Source of the DNA: DALYLB01 sp046154695 | Lineage (GTDB): Bacteria > Acidobacteriota > Blastocatellia > RBC074 | Length of the DNA stretch: 33,191 nucleotides | Assembly (NCBI GenBank): GCA_046154695.1 | Contig: JBJXFI010000136.1 | Location: 1 to 33,191 of the forward strand | Direction of reading: 5' to 3' | Shown: in pieces, positions 24,440 through 30,729 of the stretch | How the letters are laid out: each line of letters opens with the position of its first letter | Numbering within the stretch: the stretch's first letter is position 1 | The notes under the pieces: generated by a model | The model's database searches: none | What the model was told of the DNA's origin: nothing | What the model saw: only the letters and a program-made list of their open reading frames with translations | Position numbers and translations under genes: made by a program

Positions 24440-25634
24440 TACGCCGGCGCTCGTCTTCGCGGTTTGCGGAATCGGGCTGGCGCTCGCCGTGCTGCCGGGA
24501 ACGCTGGAACTGGCGATGCTGACGTTCGGGAGTCTGCTGCCGGCGCGGCGGCGGAAGGCCGGCGCATCCGCCCGCCCGCTTCGCATCGCCGTCGTCGTGC
24601 CCGCGCATAACGAGGCCGGGGGAATCGCGCGATGCGTCCGCAGCCTGCTGGCGTGCGAGCCGGGCGCGAACGAATTCACGGTCTTCGTCGTTGCCGACAA
24701 CTGCGACGACGACACGGCGGAGCAGGCCCGGACCGCGGGGGCTCGCGTGCTCACGCGCCGGAACCCGGAAGCGCGAGGCAAGGGCTATGCGCTCGACTTC
24801 GCTTTTCAGACCGTGCTTGCCGAGAGCTTCGACGCGGCCGTCGTCGTGGACGCGGACACCGTCGTCGAAGCGAACTTCATCGCCGTGTTCAGCCGCCTGT
24901 TCGCGGAGGGCGCGGACGCCGCCCAGTGCGCCTATCTGGTCAACAACGCCGGCGCGTCGCCGCGCACGCGGCTGATGAACGTGGCGCTCTGCGCGTTCAA
25001 CGTGCTGCGCCCGCGGAGCCGCGACCGCTGGGGACTCTCGACGGGGCTGCTGGGCAACGGCTTCGGCCTGAGCGCGGCGACGCTGCGCGCCGTCCCCTAC
25101 GACGCCGTTTCGGTGGTCGAGGATCTCGAATATCACCTGCGCCTCGCGCGCGCCGGACGGCGCGTGCGCTTCGCGGACGGAACGACGGTGCGGGCCGATA
25201 TGCCGACCGGCGAGCGCGGGGCCGCGACCCAGCGCGCGCGCTGGGAAGGCGGCCGGTTCCGCATGCTCGCCGAGATCGGACCCTCCCTGCTCGGCGACCT
25301 GCGGCGCGGGCGATGGCGGATGATCGAGCCGCTCTTCGACCTGCTTCTGCTGCCGCTCGCGTTCCACGCGCTGCTGCTGCTCGCCGCGCTCGCCATCCCC
25401 TTCGCCCCCACGCGAATCTTCGCGGCCGCCGGCCTCGCGCTGGTCGCCGTCCACATCCTCGCCGCCCTCGTCGCCGGCGGCGGCGGATGGAAGGACCTGG
25501 CCGCGCTCGCCGCCGCGCCGTTCTATGTCGCCTGGAAGGTGATGCTCATTCCCGCCCTGCTGCGCACCGCGCGCACCGACGCCGAATGGGTCCGCACGGA
25601 GCGGGAACAACAACCCAATGAAGTGAAGCAATGA
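24429..25634 (+). CDS. Membrane GT2 glycosyltransferase with QxxRW-type motif
   Basis: 401 residues. An N-terminal membrane helix is followed by a GT-A domain with VVVPAHNEAGGIARCVRSLL and the metal-binding DAD in AAVVVDADTVVE. An acceptor region includes SVVEDLEYHL (the ED motif) and QRARWEGG, a Q-x-x-R-W motif typical of processive or membrane-integrated GT2 enzymes. Three or more C-terminal helices complete it. The arrangement resembles cellulose/hyaluronan-synthase relatives, but the protein is short and processivity is not shown. ATG 24429 is preceded by AAGGAG, and an 11-base overlap with the hydrolase gene supports coupling. A 5' extension of the frame to 24393 has no family likeness. 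Confidence 0.86.
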   Translation: MPTDTPALVFAVCGIGLALAVLPGTLELAMLTFGSLLPARRRKAGASARPLRIAVVVPAHNEAGGIARCVRSLLACEPGANEFTVFVVADNCDDDTAEQARTAGARVLTRRNPEARGKGYALDFAFQTVLAESFDAAVVVDADTVVEANFIAVFSRLFAEGADAAQCAYLVNNAGASPRTRLMNVALCAFNVLRPRSRDRWGLSTGLLGNGFGLSAATLRAVPYDAVSVVEDLEYHLRLARAGRRVRFADGTTVRADMPTGERGAATQRARWEGGRFRMLAEIGPSLLGDLRRGRWRMIEPLFDLLLLPLAFHALLLLAALAIPFAPTRIFAAAGLALVAVHILAALVAGGGGWKDLAALAAAPFYVAWKVMLIPALLRTARTDAEWVRTEREQQPNEVKQ

Positions 25635-25643
25635 AAAGCCTTG

Positions 25644-25704
25644 GGAGTTCCGCCTTCGGGCGGCCCGCTTTTGGCTGAAACCAGCCGCCTGAAGGCGGAA
25701 CTCC
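25644..25704. repeat. Head-to-head pair of hairpin repeats with TTCG and TGAA tetraloops
   Basis: GGAGTTCCGCCTTCGGGCGG (25644-25663) and CCGCCTGAAGGCGGAACTCC (25685-25704) are 20-base arms that are reverse complements except for one loop base. Each arm is itself a hairpin: the left is CCGCC-TTCG-GGCGG, whose RNA would be a highly stable C(UUCG)G tetraloop, and the right is CCGCC-TGAA-GGCGG. Either two local hairpins or one long hairpin can form. The unit is the same family as 7145-7168 and 26731-26754. It occupies the gap between two GT2 genes and ends ten bases before GAGG of the next ribosome-binding site. Confidence 0.85.
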
Positions 25705-25723
25705 GAACCCGAAGAGGAATGAG

Positions 25724-26719
25724 ATGAACGCTGAATCAATCCCCGATGTGTCGGTCGTCGTGGTCTCCTTCAACACGCGAGATCTGCTGCGCGACTGCCT
25801 GGGGACGCTGGAGCGCGAGGCGGGCGGCGTCGCATACGAGACGATCGTGGTGGACAACGCGTCGAGAGACGCTTCGGCCGATATGGTTGCGCGGGAATTT
25901 CCCGCCGCGAAACTGATACGCAGCCCGGTCAATCAGGGCTTCGCGGCCGCGAACAACCGCGGCTTCGCGATCGCGCGGGGCCGGTATGTCGTGCTGCTCA
26001 ACTCGGACGCCTTCCTGCGCCCCGGCGACCTGGCGCTCTCCGTGCGGCGCATGGACGCCGATCCGCGCATCGGCGTGGGCGGCGCCCGGCTGGTCGGGCG
26101 CGATGATTCGTGGCAGCCCTCGGCGCGGATGTTCCCCTCCTTCACCAACGACCTGCTGACCATCACGGGGCTGTCGACGAGATATCCACAATCGCGCCTC
26201 TTCGGACGATTCGATCGCACGTGGGCCGATCAGGACGAACCCGCCGAGGTGGACTGGGTCCCCGGCGCCTATTCGATCATTCCCCGCCGCGTACTCGAAG
26301 AGGTCGGCTTTTTCGACGAGAGCTTCTTCCTCTATTACGAGGAGGTCGATCTCTGCCGCCGCATCAAGGCAGCGGGCTACACGGTATGGTATTGGCCGGA
26401 TGTCGTCGTCACCCACCTCGGCGGCGAATCTTCCAAGACCCTCAAGCACCTGGAGATCTCCTCCTCCGGCTCGCAATTGACGCTCTGGCGAATGCGCAGC
26501 GCCCTGCTCTATTACCGCAAACACCACGGGTGGCGCGGCGCGCACCTTGCCCGGGAACTGGAGCGCCGCTGGCATGCCCTGCGGGCGAACAAGAACGCCG
26601 CCCGCCCCAATGAAGAGGCGCAAATCAAGGCGCGGCAGTCGAACTCCATCGTCGCGCTGATGGAGCAGGCCTGGCGCGAAACCCGGGGCGGCCTCGTCTC
26701 CCCTCCCCGCCCGTGGTGA
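25724..26719 (+). CDS. GT2 glycosyltransferase (rhamnosyltransferase/WbbL-like)
   Basis: 331 residues. The GT-A domain begins VSVVVVSFNTRDLLRDCLGT, with IVVDNASRDASADMV and the LLNSDAFLRPGD metal motif. The acceptor segment GFFDESFFLYYEEVDLCRRI and the following YWPDVVVTHLGG are characteristic of the WbbL/rhamnosyltransferase subgroup. Rhamnose is therefore a reasonable guess for the donor, but it is not certain and no dTDP-rhamnose genes are in the window. ATG 25724 has GAGG six bases upstream. There is no C-terminal membrane domain. Confidence 0.87.
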   Translation: MNAESIPDVSVVVVSFNTRDLLRDCLGTLEREAGGVAYETIVVDNASRDASADMVAREFPAAKLIRSPVNQGFAAANNRGFAIARGRYVVLLNSDAFLRPGDLALSVRRMDADPRIGVGGARLVGRDDSWQPSARMFPSFTNDLLTITGLSTRYPQSRLFGRFDRTWADQDEPAEVDWVPGAYSIIPRRVLEEVGFFDESFFLYYEEVDLCRRIKAAGYTVWYWPDVVVTHLGGESSKTLKHLEISSSGSQLTLWRMRSALLYYRKHHGWRGAHLARELERRWHALRANKNAARPNEEAQIKARQSNSIVALMEQAWRETRGGLVSPPRPW

Positions 26720-26730
26720 AACGAAAATCA

Positions 26731-26754
26731 CCGCCTCAAGGCGGAACTCCAAAC
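26731..26754. repeat. Dispersed hairpin repeat, CCGCC-TCAA-GGCGG with AACTCCAAAC tail
   Basis: Identical to the 7145-7168 copy except for one loop base (TCAA instead of TGAA). As there, it is followed within three bases by a TTTCCAAGGAG ribosome-binding segment. Confidence 0.8.
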
Positions 26755-26756
26755 GG

Positions 26757-26774
26757 TTTCCAAGGAGAGTTGCC
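26757..26774 (+). promoter_or_regulatory. Ribosome-binding segment TTTCCAAGGAG for the phosphoglycosyl transferase
   Basis: TTTCCAAGGAG (26757-26767) lies seven bases before ATG 26775 and two bases after the tail of the hairpin repeat. It is the second of four occurrences of the TTYCCAAGGAG segment in the window. Confidence 0.8.
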
Positions 26775-27503
26775 ATGACCGACCAGGCACACCGAATTTC
26801 CCTCATTGAGGAGCTGCATCAACGCTATGGCGGGGGCAGCCAATTCAAACTTCGGCTTCGCTACTGGCGAAAGAAGTACGCCTGGATGGCCGTGCTGGGA
26901 GGCGCGCGGCTGGTGAAGCGGCTGCTGGATATCGTGGTCGCGGCGCTGGCGATGGCCTGCCTGTCGCCGCTGTTCGCGGTGGTCGCGCTTTGCATCAAGC
27001 TGACGGATGGCGGTCCTGTGCTCTTCTGGCAGCAGCGCGTCGGGCGGTGGGGGCGGGAGTTTCCCTTCCCCAAGTTTCGCTCGATGGTGACGGACGCGGA
27101 GGCGTTGAAGGATTCGCTGCTCGCGCGGAACGATCATGCGCATGGCGTGACGTTCAAGATGAAGCGGGATCCGCGCGTGACCTGGATCGGCCGGATCATC
27201 CGCAAGCTGAGCATCGATGAGCTGCCGCAGCTCTGGTCGGTGGTCGTGGGCGATATGTCGCTGGTGGGGCCGCGGCCGCCGGTGCCGCGCGAAGTTGCGC
27301 TCTACACGCTGGCGGATCGGCGGCGGCTGGATGTCACGCCGGGGCTGACCTGCATCGGGCAGGTCAGCGGGCGCGGCGACATCCCCTTCGATCAGCAGGT
27401 GGAGCTGGATGTCCAGTACATCGACAGCCAGAGCGTGTGGCTCGATCTGAAACTGCTGATGATGACCATCCCGGCCGTGCTGCTCGGGAAAGGGGCCTAT
27501 TGA
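26775..27503 (+). CDS. Initiating phosphoglycosyl transferase (bacterial sugar transferase, monotopic PGT)
   Basis: 242 residues. A single hydrophobic re-entrant helix (about 53-75, with LDIVVAALAMACLSPLFAVV) is followed by GPVLFWQQRVGRWGREFPF, FPKFRSM and the catalytic dyad Asp148-Glu149 in SIDELPQL. GDMSLVGPRPP and a late DVTPGLTCIGQVSGRG segment complete the fold. These are all the hallmarks of the PF02397 family, which transfers a sugar phosphate from an NDP-sugar to undecaprenyl phosphate and so starts repeat-unit assembly. It lacks the large N-terminal domain of WbaP and is the short functional core. The ribosome-binding site and repeat immediately upstream are listed separately. It precedes, and is homologous to, the degenerate PGT domain in the next gene. 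Confidence 0.93.
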   Translation: MTDQAHRISLIEELHQRYGGGSQFKLRLRYWRKKYAWMAVLGGARLVKRLLDIVVAALAMACLSPLFAVVALCIKLTDGGPVLFWQQRVGRWGREFPFPKFRSMVTDAEALKDSLLARNDHAHGVTFKMKRDPRVTWIGRIIRKLSIDELPQLWSVVVGDMSLVGPRPPVPREVALYTLADRRRLDVTPGLTCIGQVSGRGDIPFDQQVELDVQYIDSQSVWLDLKLLMMTIPAVLLGKGAY

Positions 27504-27520
27504 GGCGGGAGGAGCGACCG

Positions 27521-28897
27521 ATGGCCAACGAGACATTGCCGTCCCAGACGCGGGAAGAGGTGAAAGAGGAGCTTTACCTGCGCTTTTCCGAACAGGGATT
27601 GCGCCGGCAGCGGCGCCGGCGATGGCGGCATGGCCTGACGATCTCTTTCACCCTGCTGCTGCTCTCCGGCGCGAAGCGGGCGGTCGATCTAATCGGGGCA
27701 TGCACGCTGCTGACGATTCTCTCTCCGTTGATGATCGCGGGGTGGATTCTCAGCGCCGGGCGGCTCGGCCGGGCGCCGCGCGTCGGGCGGTACTGCGAGA
27801 CCTTTGAACAGGTCTCGTTCGACATGCCTCCGGAAAGCCCGCTCGCCCGCCTCGGATTGAGCCGCCTTCCGGTTCTGCTCAATATCCTGCGCGGCGACAT
27901 GTCGTTTGTCGGGCCGCGCGCCGCCGAGCCCGGCGATCTGAGCCCGCGCCAGCGCGCCGCGCGGAAACGCTACAGCGTTCGCCCGGGGCTGATCTGCCTC
28001 TGGTGGGTGCGCCGGCGGGCCAACATCGCGTTCGACAGCGAAGCGGCGACCGATGCCGAATACGTCGAAACGCAGAGCGTCTGGGGCGATCTGGGAATCC
28101 TCGCGCGGGCGCTGCCCGCCGTGCTCTACGGCGAAGGGCTGCCGAACGTCGCGGACCACGTGCGGATCCTGGGACTGCGGATGCGGAATCTGACGATGAG
28201 CGAGGCCGTCGAAGAGATCGTCGACCGGCTTGGCGACAGCGCAGGCAGCCAGGTCTGCTTCGTCAACGCCGATTGCGCGAACATCGCCCATCGCGATTCG
28301 GAATACCGAGGTGTTCTCAATCAGGCCCGGCTGTCGCTGGCCGACGGCATCGGCCTGAAAATCGCGGGGAAGCTCCTGGGCCGTGAGATCAGGCAGAATG
28401 TCAACGGGACGGACCTGTTCCCCCAGATCTGCGCCGCGATCGAAAAGACCGGCCACGGCCTCTTTCTGCTCGGCGCGAAGCCCGGCGTGGCCGACGCCGT
28501 CGGCGCGTGGATTCGGGAACGCCACCCGGGCGTCACGATCAGCGGCATCCACCACGGCTATTTCACGCCCGAAGAGGAGCCCGAAGTGCTCCGCCGGATC
28601 TCGGAATCGGGCGCCGCCCTGCTGCTCGTCGCCTTCGGCGCGCCCGGACAGGACAAATGGATTCATCGCCACCTCTCCGAATCGGGCGTCAGGGTCGCCA
28701 TCGGCGTCGGCGGCCTCTTCGATTTCTATTCGGGCACCATCCCCCGGGCGCCGCAATGGCTGCGTGAAATGGGATTGGAATGGCTCTATCGCTTCTGGCG
28801 GGAGCCGCGCCGCATGTGGCGGCGCTATTTCGTCGGCAACGCCCTCTTTCTCCATCGCGTGATGAAGGAGAAGCGCGCGCAAAACCACGAGGATTGA
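27521..28897 (+). CDS. Fusion: degenerate phosphoglycosyl transferase plus WecG/TagA/CpsF glycosyltransferase
   Basis: 458 residues. The N-terminal half (about 45-215) aligns with the preceding enzyme: a membrane helix, then GDMSFVGPRAAEP and SVRPGLICLWWVRRRANIAF, ending VETQSVWGDL near ALPAVLYGEG. The dyad position reads GLSRLPVLL, with Ser114-Arg115 instead of Asp-Glu. The GPVFFxQ and KFRSM motifs are also missing, so this half should not catalyse sugar-phosphate transfer. The C-terminal half (about 225-450) is a WecG/TagA/CpsF domain with CFVNADCANIA, LADGIGLKIA, VNGTDLF, FGAPGQDKWI, GVGGLFDFYSGTIPRAPQW and GLEWLYRFWREPRRMWRRY. It appears intact. Such domains add the second sugar to the lipid-linked first sugar. 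ATG 27521 follows GGAGGAG by six bases, 17 bases after the intact PGT. Confidence 0.85.
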   Translation: MANETLPSQTREEVKEELYLRFSEQGLRRQRRRRWRHGLTISFTLLLLSGAKRAVDLIGACTLLTILSPLMIAGWILSAGRLGRAPRVGRYCETFEQVSFDMPPESPLARLGLSRLPVLLNILRGDMSFVGPRAAEPGDLSPRQRAARKRYSVRPGLICLWWVRRRANIAFDSEAATDAEYVETQSVWGDLGILARALPAVLYGEGLPNVADHVRILGLRMRNLTMSEAVEEIVDRLGDSAGSQVCFVNADCANIAHRDSEYRGVLNQARLSLADGIGLKIAGKLLGREIRQNVNGTDLFPQICAAIEKTGHGLFLLGAKPGVADAVGAWIRERHPGVTISGIHHGYFTPEEEPEVLRRISESGAALLLVAFGAPGQDKWIHRHLSESGVRVAIGVGGLFDFYSGTIPRAPQWLREMGLEWLYRFWREPRRMWRRYFVGNALFLHRVMKEKRAQNHED

Positions 28898-28903
28898 CTG
28901 AAC

Positions 28904-28914
28904 GTTTGGAGTTC
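28904..28914. repeat. Partial dispersed-repeat tail GTTTGGAGTTC
   Basis: This 11-base segment is the exact reverse complement of the GAACTCCAAAC tail found in the hairpin repeats at 7145 and 26731, here without its hairpin. It abuts a TTCCCAAGGAG segment. Confidence 0.6.
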
Positions 28915-28927
28915 CCAAGGAGCCGTC
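28912..28927 (+). promoter_or_regulatory. Ribosome-binding segment TTCCCAAGGAG before a nine-codon frame
   Basis: TTCCCAAGGAG (28912-28922) lies five bases before ATG 28928. It is the third occurrence of the segment in the window, and here it precedes a very short open frame rather than a recognisable gene. Confidence 0.55.
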
Positions 28928-28957
28928 ATGTCGCTTGGCGACGCCCTGAAACAGTGA
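28928..28957 (+). CDS. Possible nine-residue leader peptide
   Basis: ATG to TGA encodes MSLGDALKQ and is preceded at ideal spacing by TTCCCAAGGAG. Three hairpins (28971-28988, 29065-29091, 29096-29119) lie between it and the next gene, an arrangement that recalls attenuation leaders. No run of one regulatory amino acid is present and there is no homology to judge, so it may equally be a gene remnant or chance. Confidence 0.25.
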   Translation: MSLGDALKQ

Positions 28958-28970
28958 AAAGCATGGTGGC

Positions 28971-28988
28971 ACAAGCTGTCCAGCTTGT
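28971..28988. repeat. Hairpin ACAAGCTG-TC-CAGCTTGT
   Basis: A perfect eight-base-pair inverted repeat around a TC centre. The same arms recur, extended to 11 bp, at 29096-29119 (centre GA), so this is the first of a related pair spaced about 125 bases apart. Confidence 0.8.
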
Positions 28989-29064
28989 CCCCAGTGTGAG
29001 GGTGCACGTGAAGAGTGCGGCGCCCGCGCGCCGGAAGTGGTCTCGCTCGAGGCCCGGTCTTTTT

Positions 29065-29091
29065 CCAAGAGTGTCTGCCAGACACTCTTGG
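29065..29091. repeat. Perfect 13-bp palindromic hairpin (CCAAGAGTGTCTG arms)
   Basis: CCAAGAGTGTCTG (29065-29077) and CAGACACTCTTGG (29079-29091) are perfect reverse complements around a single C. It is preceded by CTTTTT, and CTTTTTCCAAG is repeated just before the ribosome-binding site at 29121-29131. It ends four bases before the next hairpin. Confidence 0.85.
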
Positions 29092-29095
29092 ATGC

Positions 29096-29126
29096 GGCAC
29101 AAGCTGGACAGCTTGTGCCACTTTTT
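29096..29126 (+). terminator. Terminator-like hairpin GGCACAAGCTG/CAGCTTGTGCC followed by five Ts
   Basis: A perfect 11-bp stem (29096-29106 with 29109-29119, GA centre) is followed after two bases by TTTTT (29122-29126), the form of an intrinsic terminator or attenuator. It lies only three bases ahead of the AAGGAG of the next gene, so it could also act on translation. It may simply be one member of a dispersed hairpin family, since a shorter relative is at 28971-28988. Confidence 0.5.
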
Positions 29127-29141
29127 CCAAGGAGCAACAAG
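29124..29141 (+). promoter_or_regulatory. Ribosome-binding segment TTTCCAAGGAG for the mosaic protein gene
   Basis: TTTCCAAGGAG (29124-29134) lies seven bases before ATG 29142. It decides the start: the open frame extends to 29037, but that leader would be read through the hairpins. It is the fourth occurrence of the segment. Confidence 0.8.
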
Positions 29142-30641
29142 ATGAGAGCTGTGATTATCGCCACCGGGGTTGCGCCCGAACTGGCCGCGTTGAGTGAGCG
29201 ACATTCGGCGCCGCTGCTGCCGCTGGGAGATCGCCCGTGGATACAGCACATCGTCGAAGCGCTGGTGGAGCGCGGCGTGACGGAGTTCGACTTCGTGCTG
29301 CACCACCTGCCGGAGAAGGTCGAGCACTTCCTGGGAAACGGCGCCCGATGGGGCAGCGTCTTCCGCTTCCATCTGGCGCGGAACGGCGCGCGACCATACG
29401 GCGCGGTTCGCGCCCTGCGGATCGACGAGCCGGTGCTGCTGGGGCATGCGGATCGTTACGCGTCGCTGCCGGTCGACTTGTCCGCGCATCGTGAGGGGCT
29501 CTCGTATTACCGGCGGGGCGCGGCGGGGGAGCCCCCGGTCTGGACCGGGTGGGCGTGGCTGAGCGCGGAGACGCGGGCCGCGCTGCCGGAGGACGCGGAG
29601 GACGCGGATCTTGAGAAAACTCTGCGAGACGGCCCGCGGGCGGAGGTCGCGGGGCTGCTCTCCCTGCGAACCTATGAGGATTTTCTGGCGGCGCAAACAG
29701 CCTTGCTGACCAGGGCGTTTTCAGGCGTCACGCTCGGCCCGACGGAGGTCGAGCCGGGCATCTGGCTCGGGCGAAACGTCAGCCTGCCGCCGACCGTGCG
29801 CATCGAGGCGCCGGTCCTGATCGGAGACAATTGCCGGATCGGAGAGAGAAGCGATCTCGGCCCGGGCGTGATAATCGGCCACAACTGCATCCTCGGCGAT
29901 CGGTGCATCGTCGCCAACTCGGTCATCTTTTCCGGCAGCTATGTCGGAGAGGCGCTCGAACTGAACGACGTCATCGTGGATAAGAATCTGCTGATCAACG
30001 CCCGCCTGGGCGCGGCGATTCCCTTGATCGACGATTTCATCCTGAGCAGCCTGGCCGAACCGCGCCTCCGCGAAGGATTCGGCGCGATTCGCTCGCGCCT
30101 GTTCGCCATCGCGCTTCTCGTCCCGACCTGGCCGGTCCTTTTGCTGACGGCGTTCATCCTGAAGCTGGCGCGGAGGGGGCCGGTCCTTCACAAACATCCC
30201 TTCATCGAGCTGCCCGCGCCCGAGAGCGAAGCGCAGTGGCGCACCGCGCAGCGATGGAGCTTCGCGCAGGAGGCGAACGCCGGGACGAGCCGCTGGAGCG
30301 ACATCTTCCTGCGATTTCTTCCCGCACTGGTCAATATCGCCCGCGGCGAATTGCGATTTGTGGGCGTCCCGCCGCGCCCGCGGAACGAGGTCAAGGGCCT
30401 GTCGCACGACTGGCAGGCCCTCTACCTTCGCGCCAAGGCGGGCATCGTGACCGAGGCCGATGTGCAATACGGCTCCCTGGCGGACGAGGACGAGCGCTAT
30501 TCATCCGAGGCCGTCTATTCGGCCACCGCGAGCGGCTGGCTCGATTTCAAACTCCTGCTGGGGTATCTCGGCGGGCTCATTAAATCGCCCGGCAACGCAA
30601 CCGGCGAGAAGCGGGAGTGGGATGCGGAATCCCAGGCCTGA
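29142..30641 (+). CDS. Mosaic protein: degenerate nucleotidyltransferase, left-handed beta helix, degenerate phosphoglycosyl transferase
   Basis: 499 residues. Residues 1 to about 225 have the nucleotidyltransferase fold pattern (MRAVIIATG..., SAPLLPLGDRPWIQHIVEAL). The catalytic GGxGTRL loop is replaced by ATGVAPEL, and the PKPLLP lysine is replaced by Ala23. Residues about 230-330 are hexapeptide repeats (VRIEAPVLIGDNCRIGERS). Residues about 340-490 resemble the bacterial sugar transferase domain: a hydrophobic segment (LLVPTWPVLLLTAFILKLAR), GPVLHKHPF and VNIARGELRFVGVPPRP. The catalytic dyad position reads LRFLPAL, with Arg391-Phe392 in place of Asp-Glu. Every catalytic motif I can align is thus altered, suggesting a scaffold, regulator or lipid/sugar-binding partner of the active PGT. 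It could instead be a diverged enzyme with unrecognised chemistry. The start is fixed by the strong upstream AAGGAG. Confidence 0.72.
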   Translation: MRAVIIATGVAPELAALSERHSAPLLPLGDRPWIQHIVEALVERGVTEFDFVLHHLPEKVEHFLGNGARWGSVFRFHLARNGARPYGAVRALRIDEPVLLGHADRYASLPVDLSAHREGLSYYRRGAAGEPPVWTGWAWLSAETRAALPEDAEDADLEKTLRDGPRAEVAGLLSLRTYEDFLAAQTALLTRAFSGVTLGPTEVEPGIWLGRNVSLPPTVRIEAPVLIGDNCRIGERSDLGPGVIIGHNCILGDRCIVANSVIFSGSYVGEALELNDVIVDKNLLINARLGAAIPLIDDFILSSLAEPRLREGFGAIRSRLFAIALLVPTWPVLLLTAFILKLARRGPVLHKHPFIELPAPESEAQWRTAQRWSFAQEANAGTSRWSDIFLRFLPALVNIARGELRFVGVPPRPRNEVKGLSHDWQALYLRAKAGIVTEADVQYGSLADEDERYSSEAVYSATASGWLDFKLLLGYLGGLIKSPGNATGEKREWDAESQA

Positions 30642-30729
30642 CCGAAGATTCATTGAACCGCGCCGTCCCCGCCCCACAAACCATGGACGCCCCCTGACTT
30701 CACACATTCTCGAACGAGAGGTATATCCG

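Noticed and set aside
25644..29119. CRISPR-like reading of the recurrent short repeats
   Set aside because: Copies are few, irregularly spaced over kilobases, hairpin-forming and present in both orientations, with no spacers of regular size and no cas genes.
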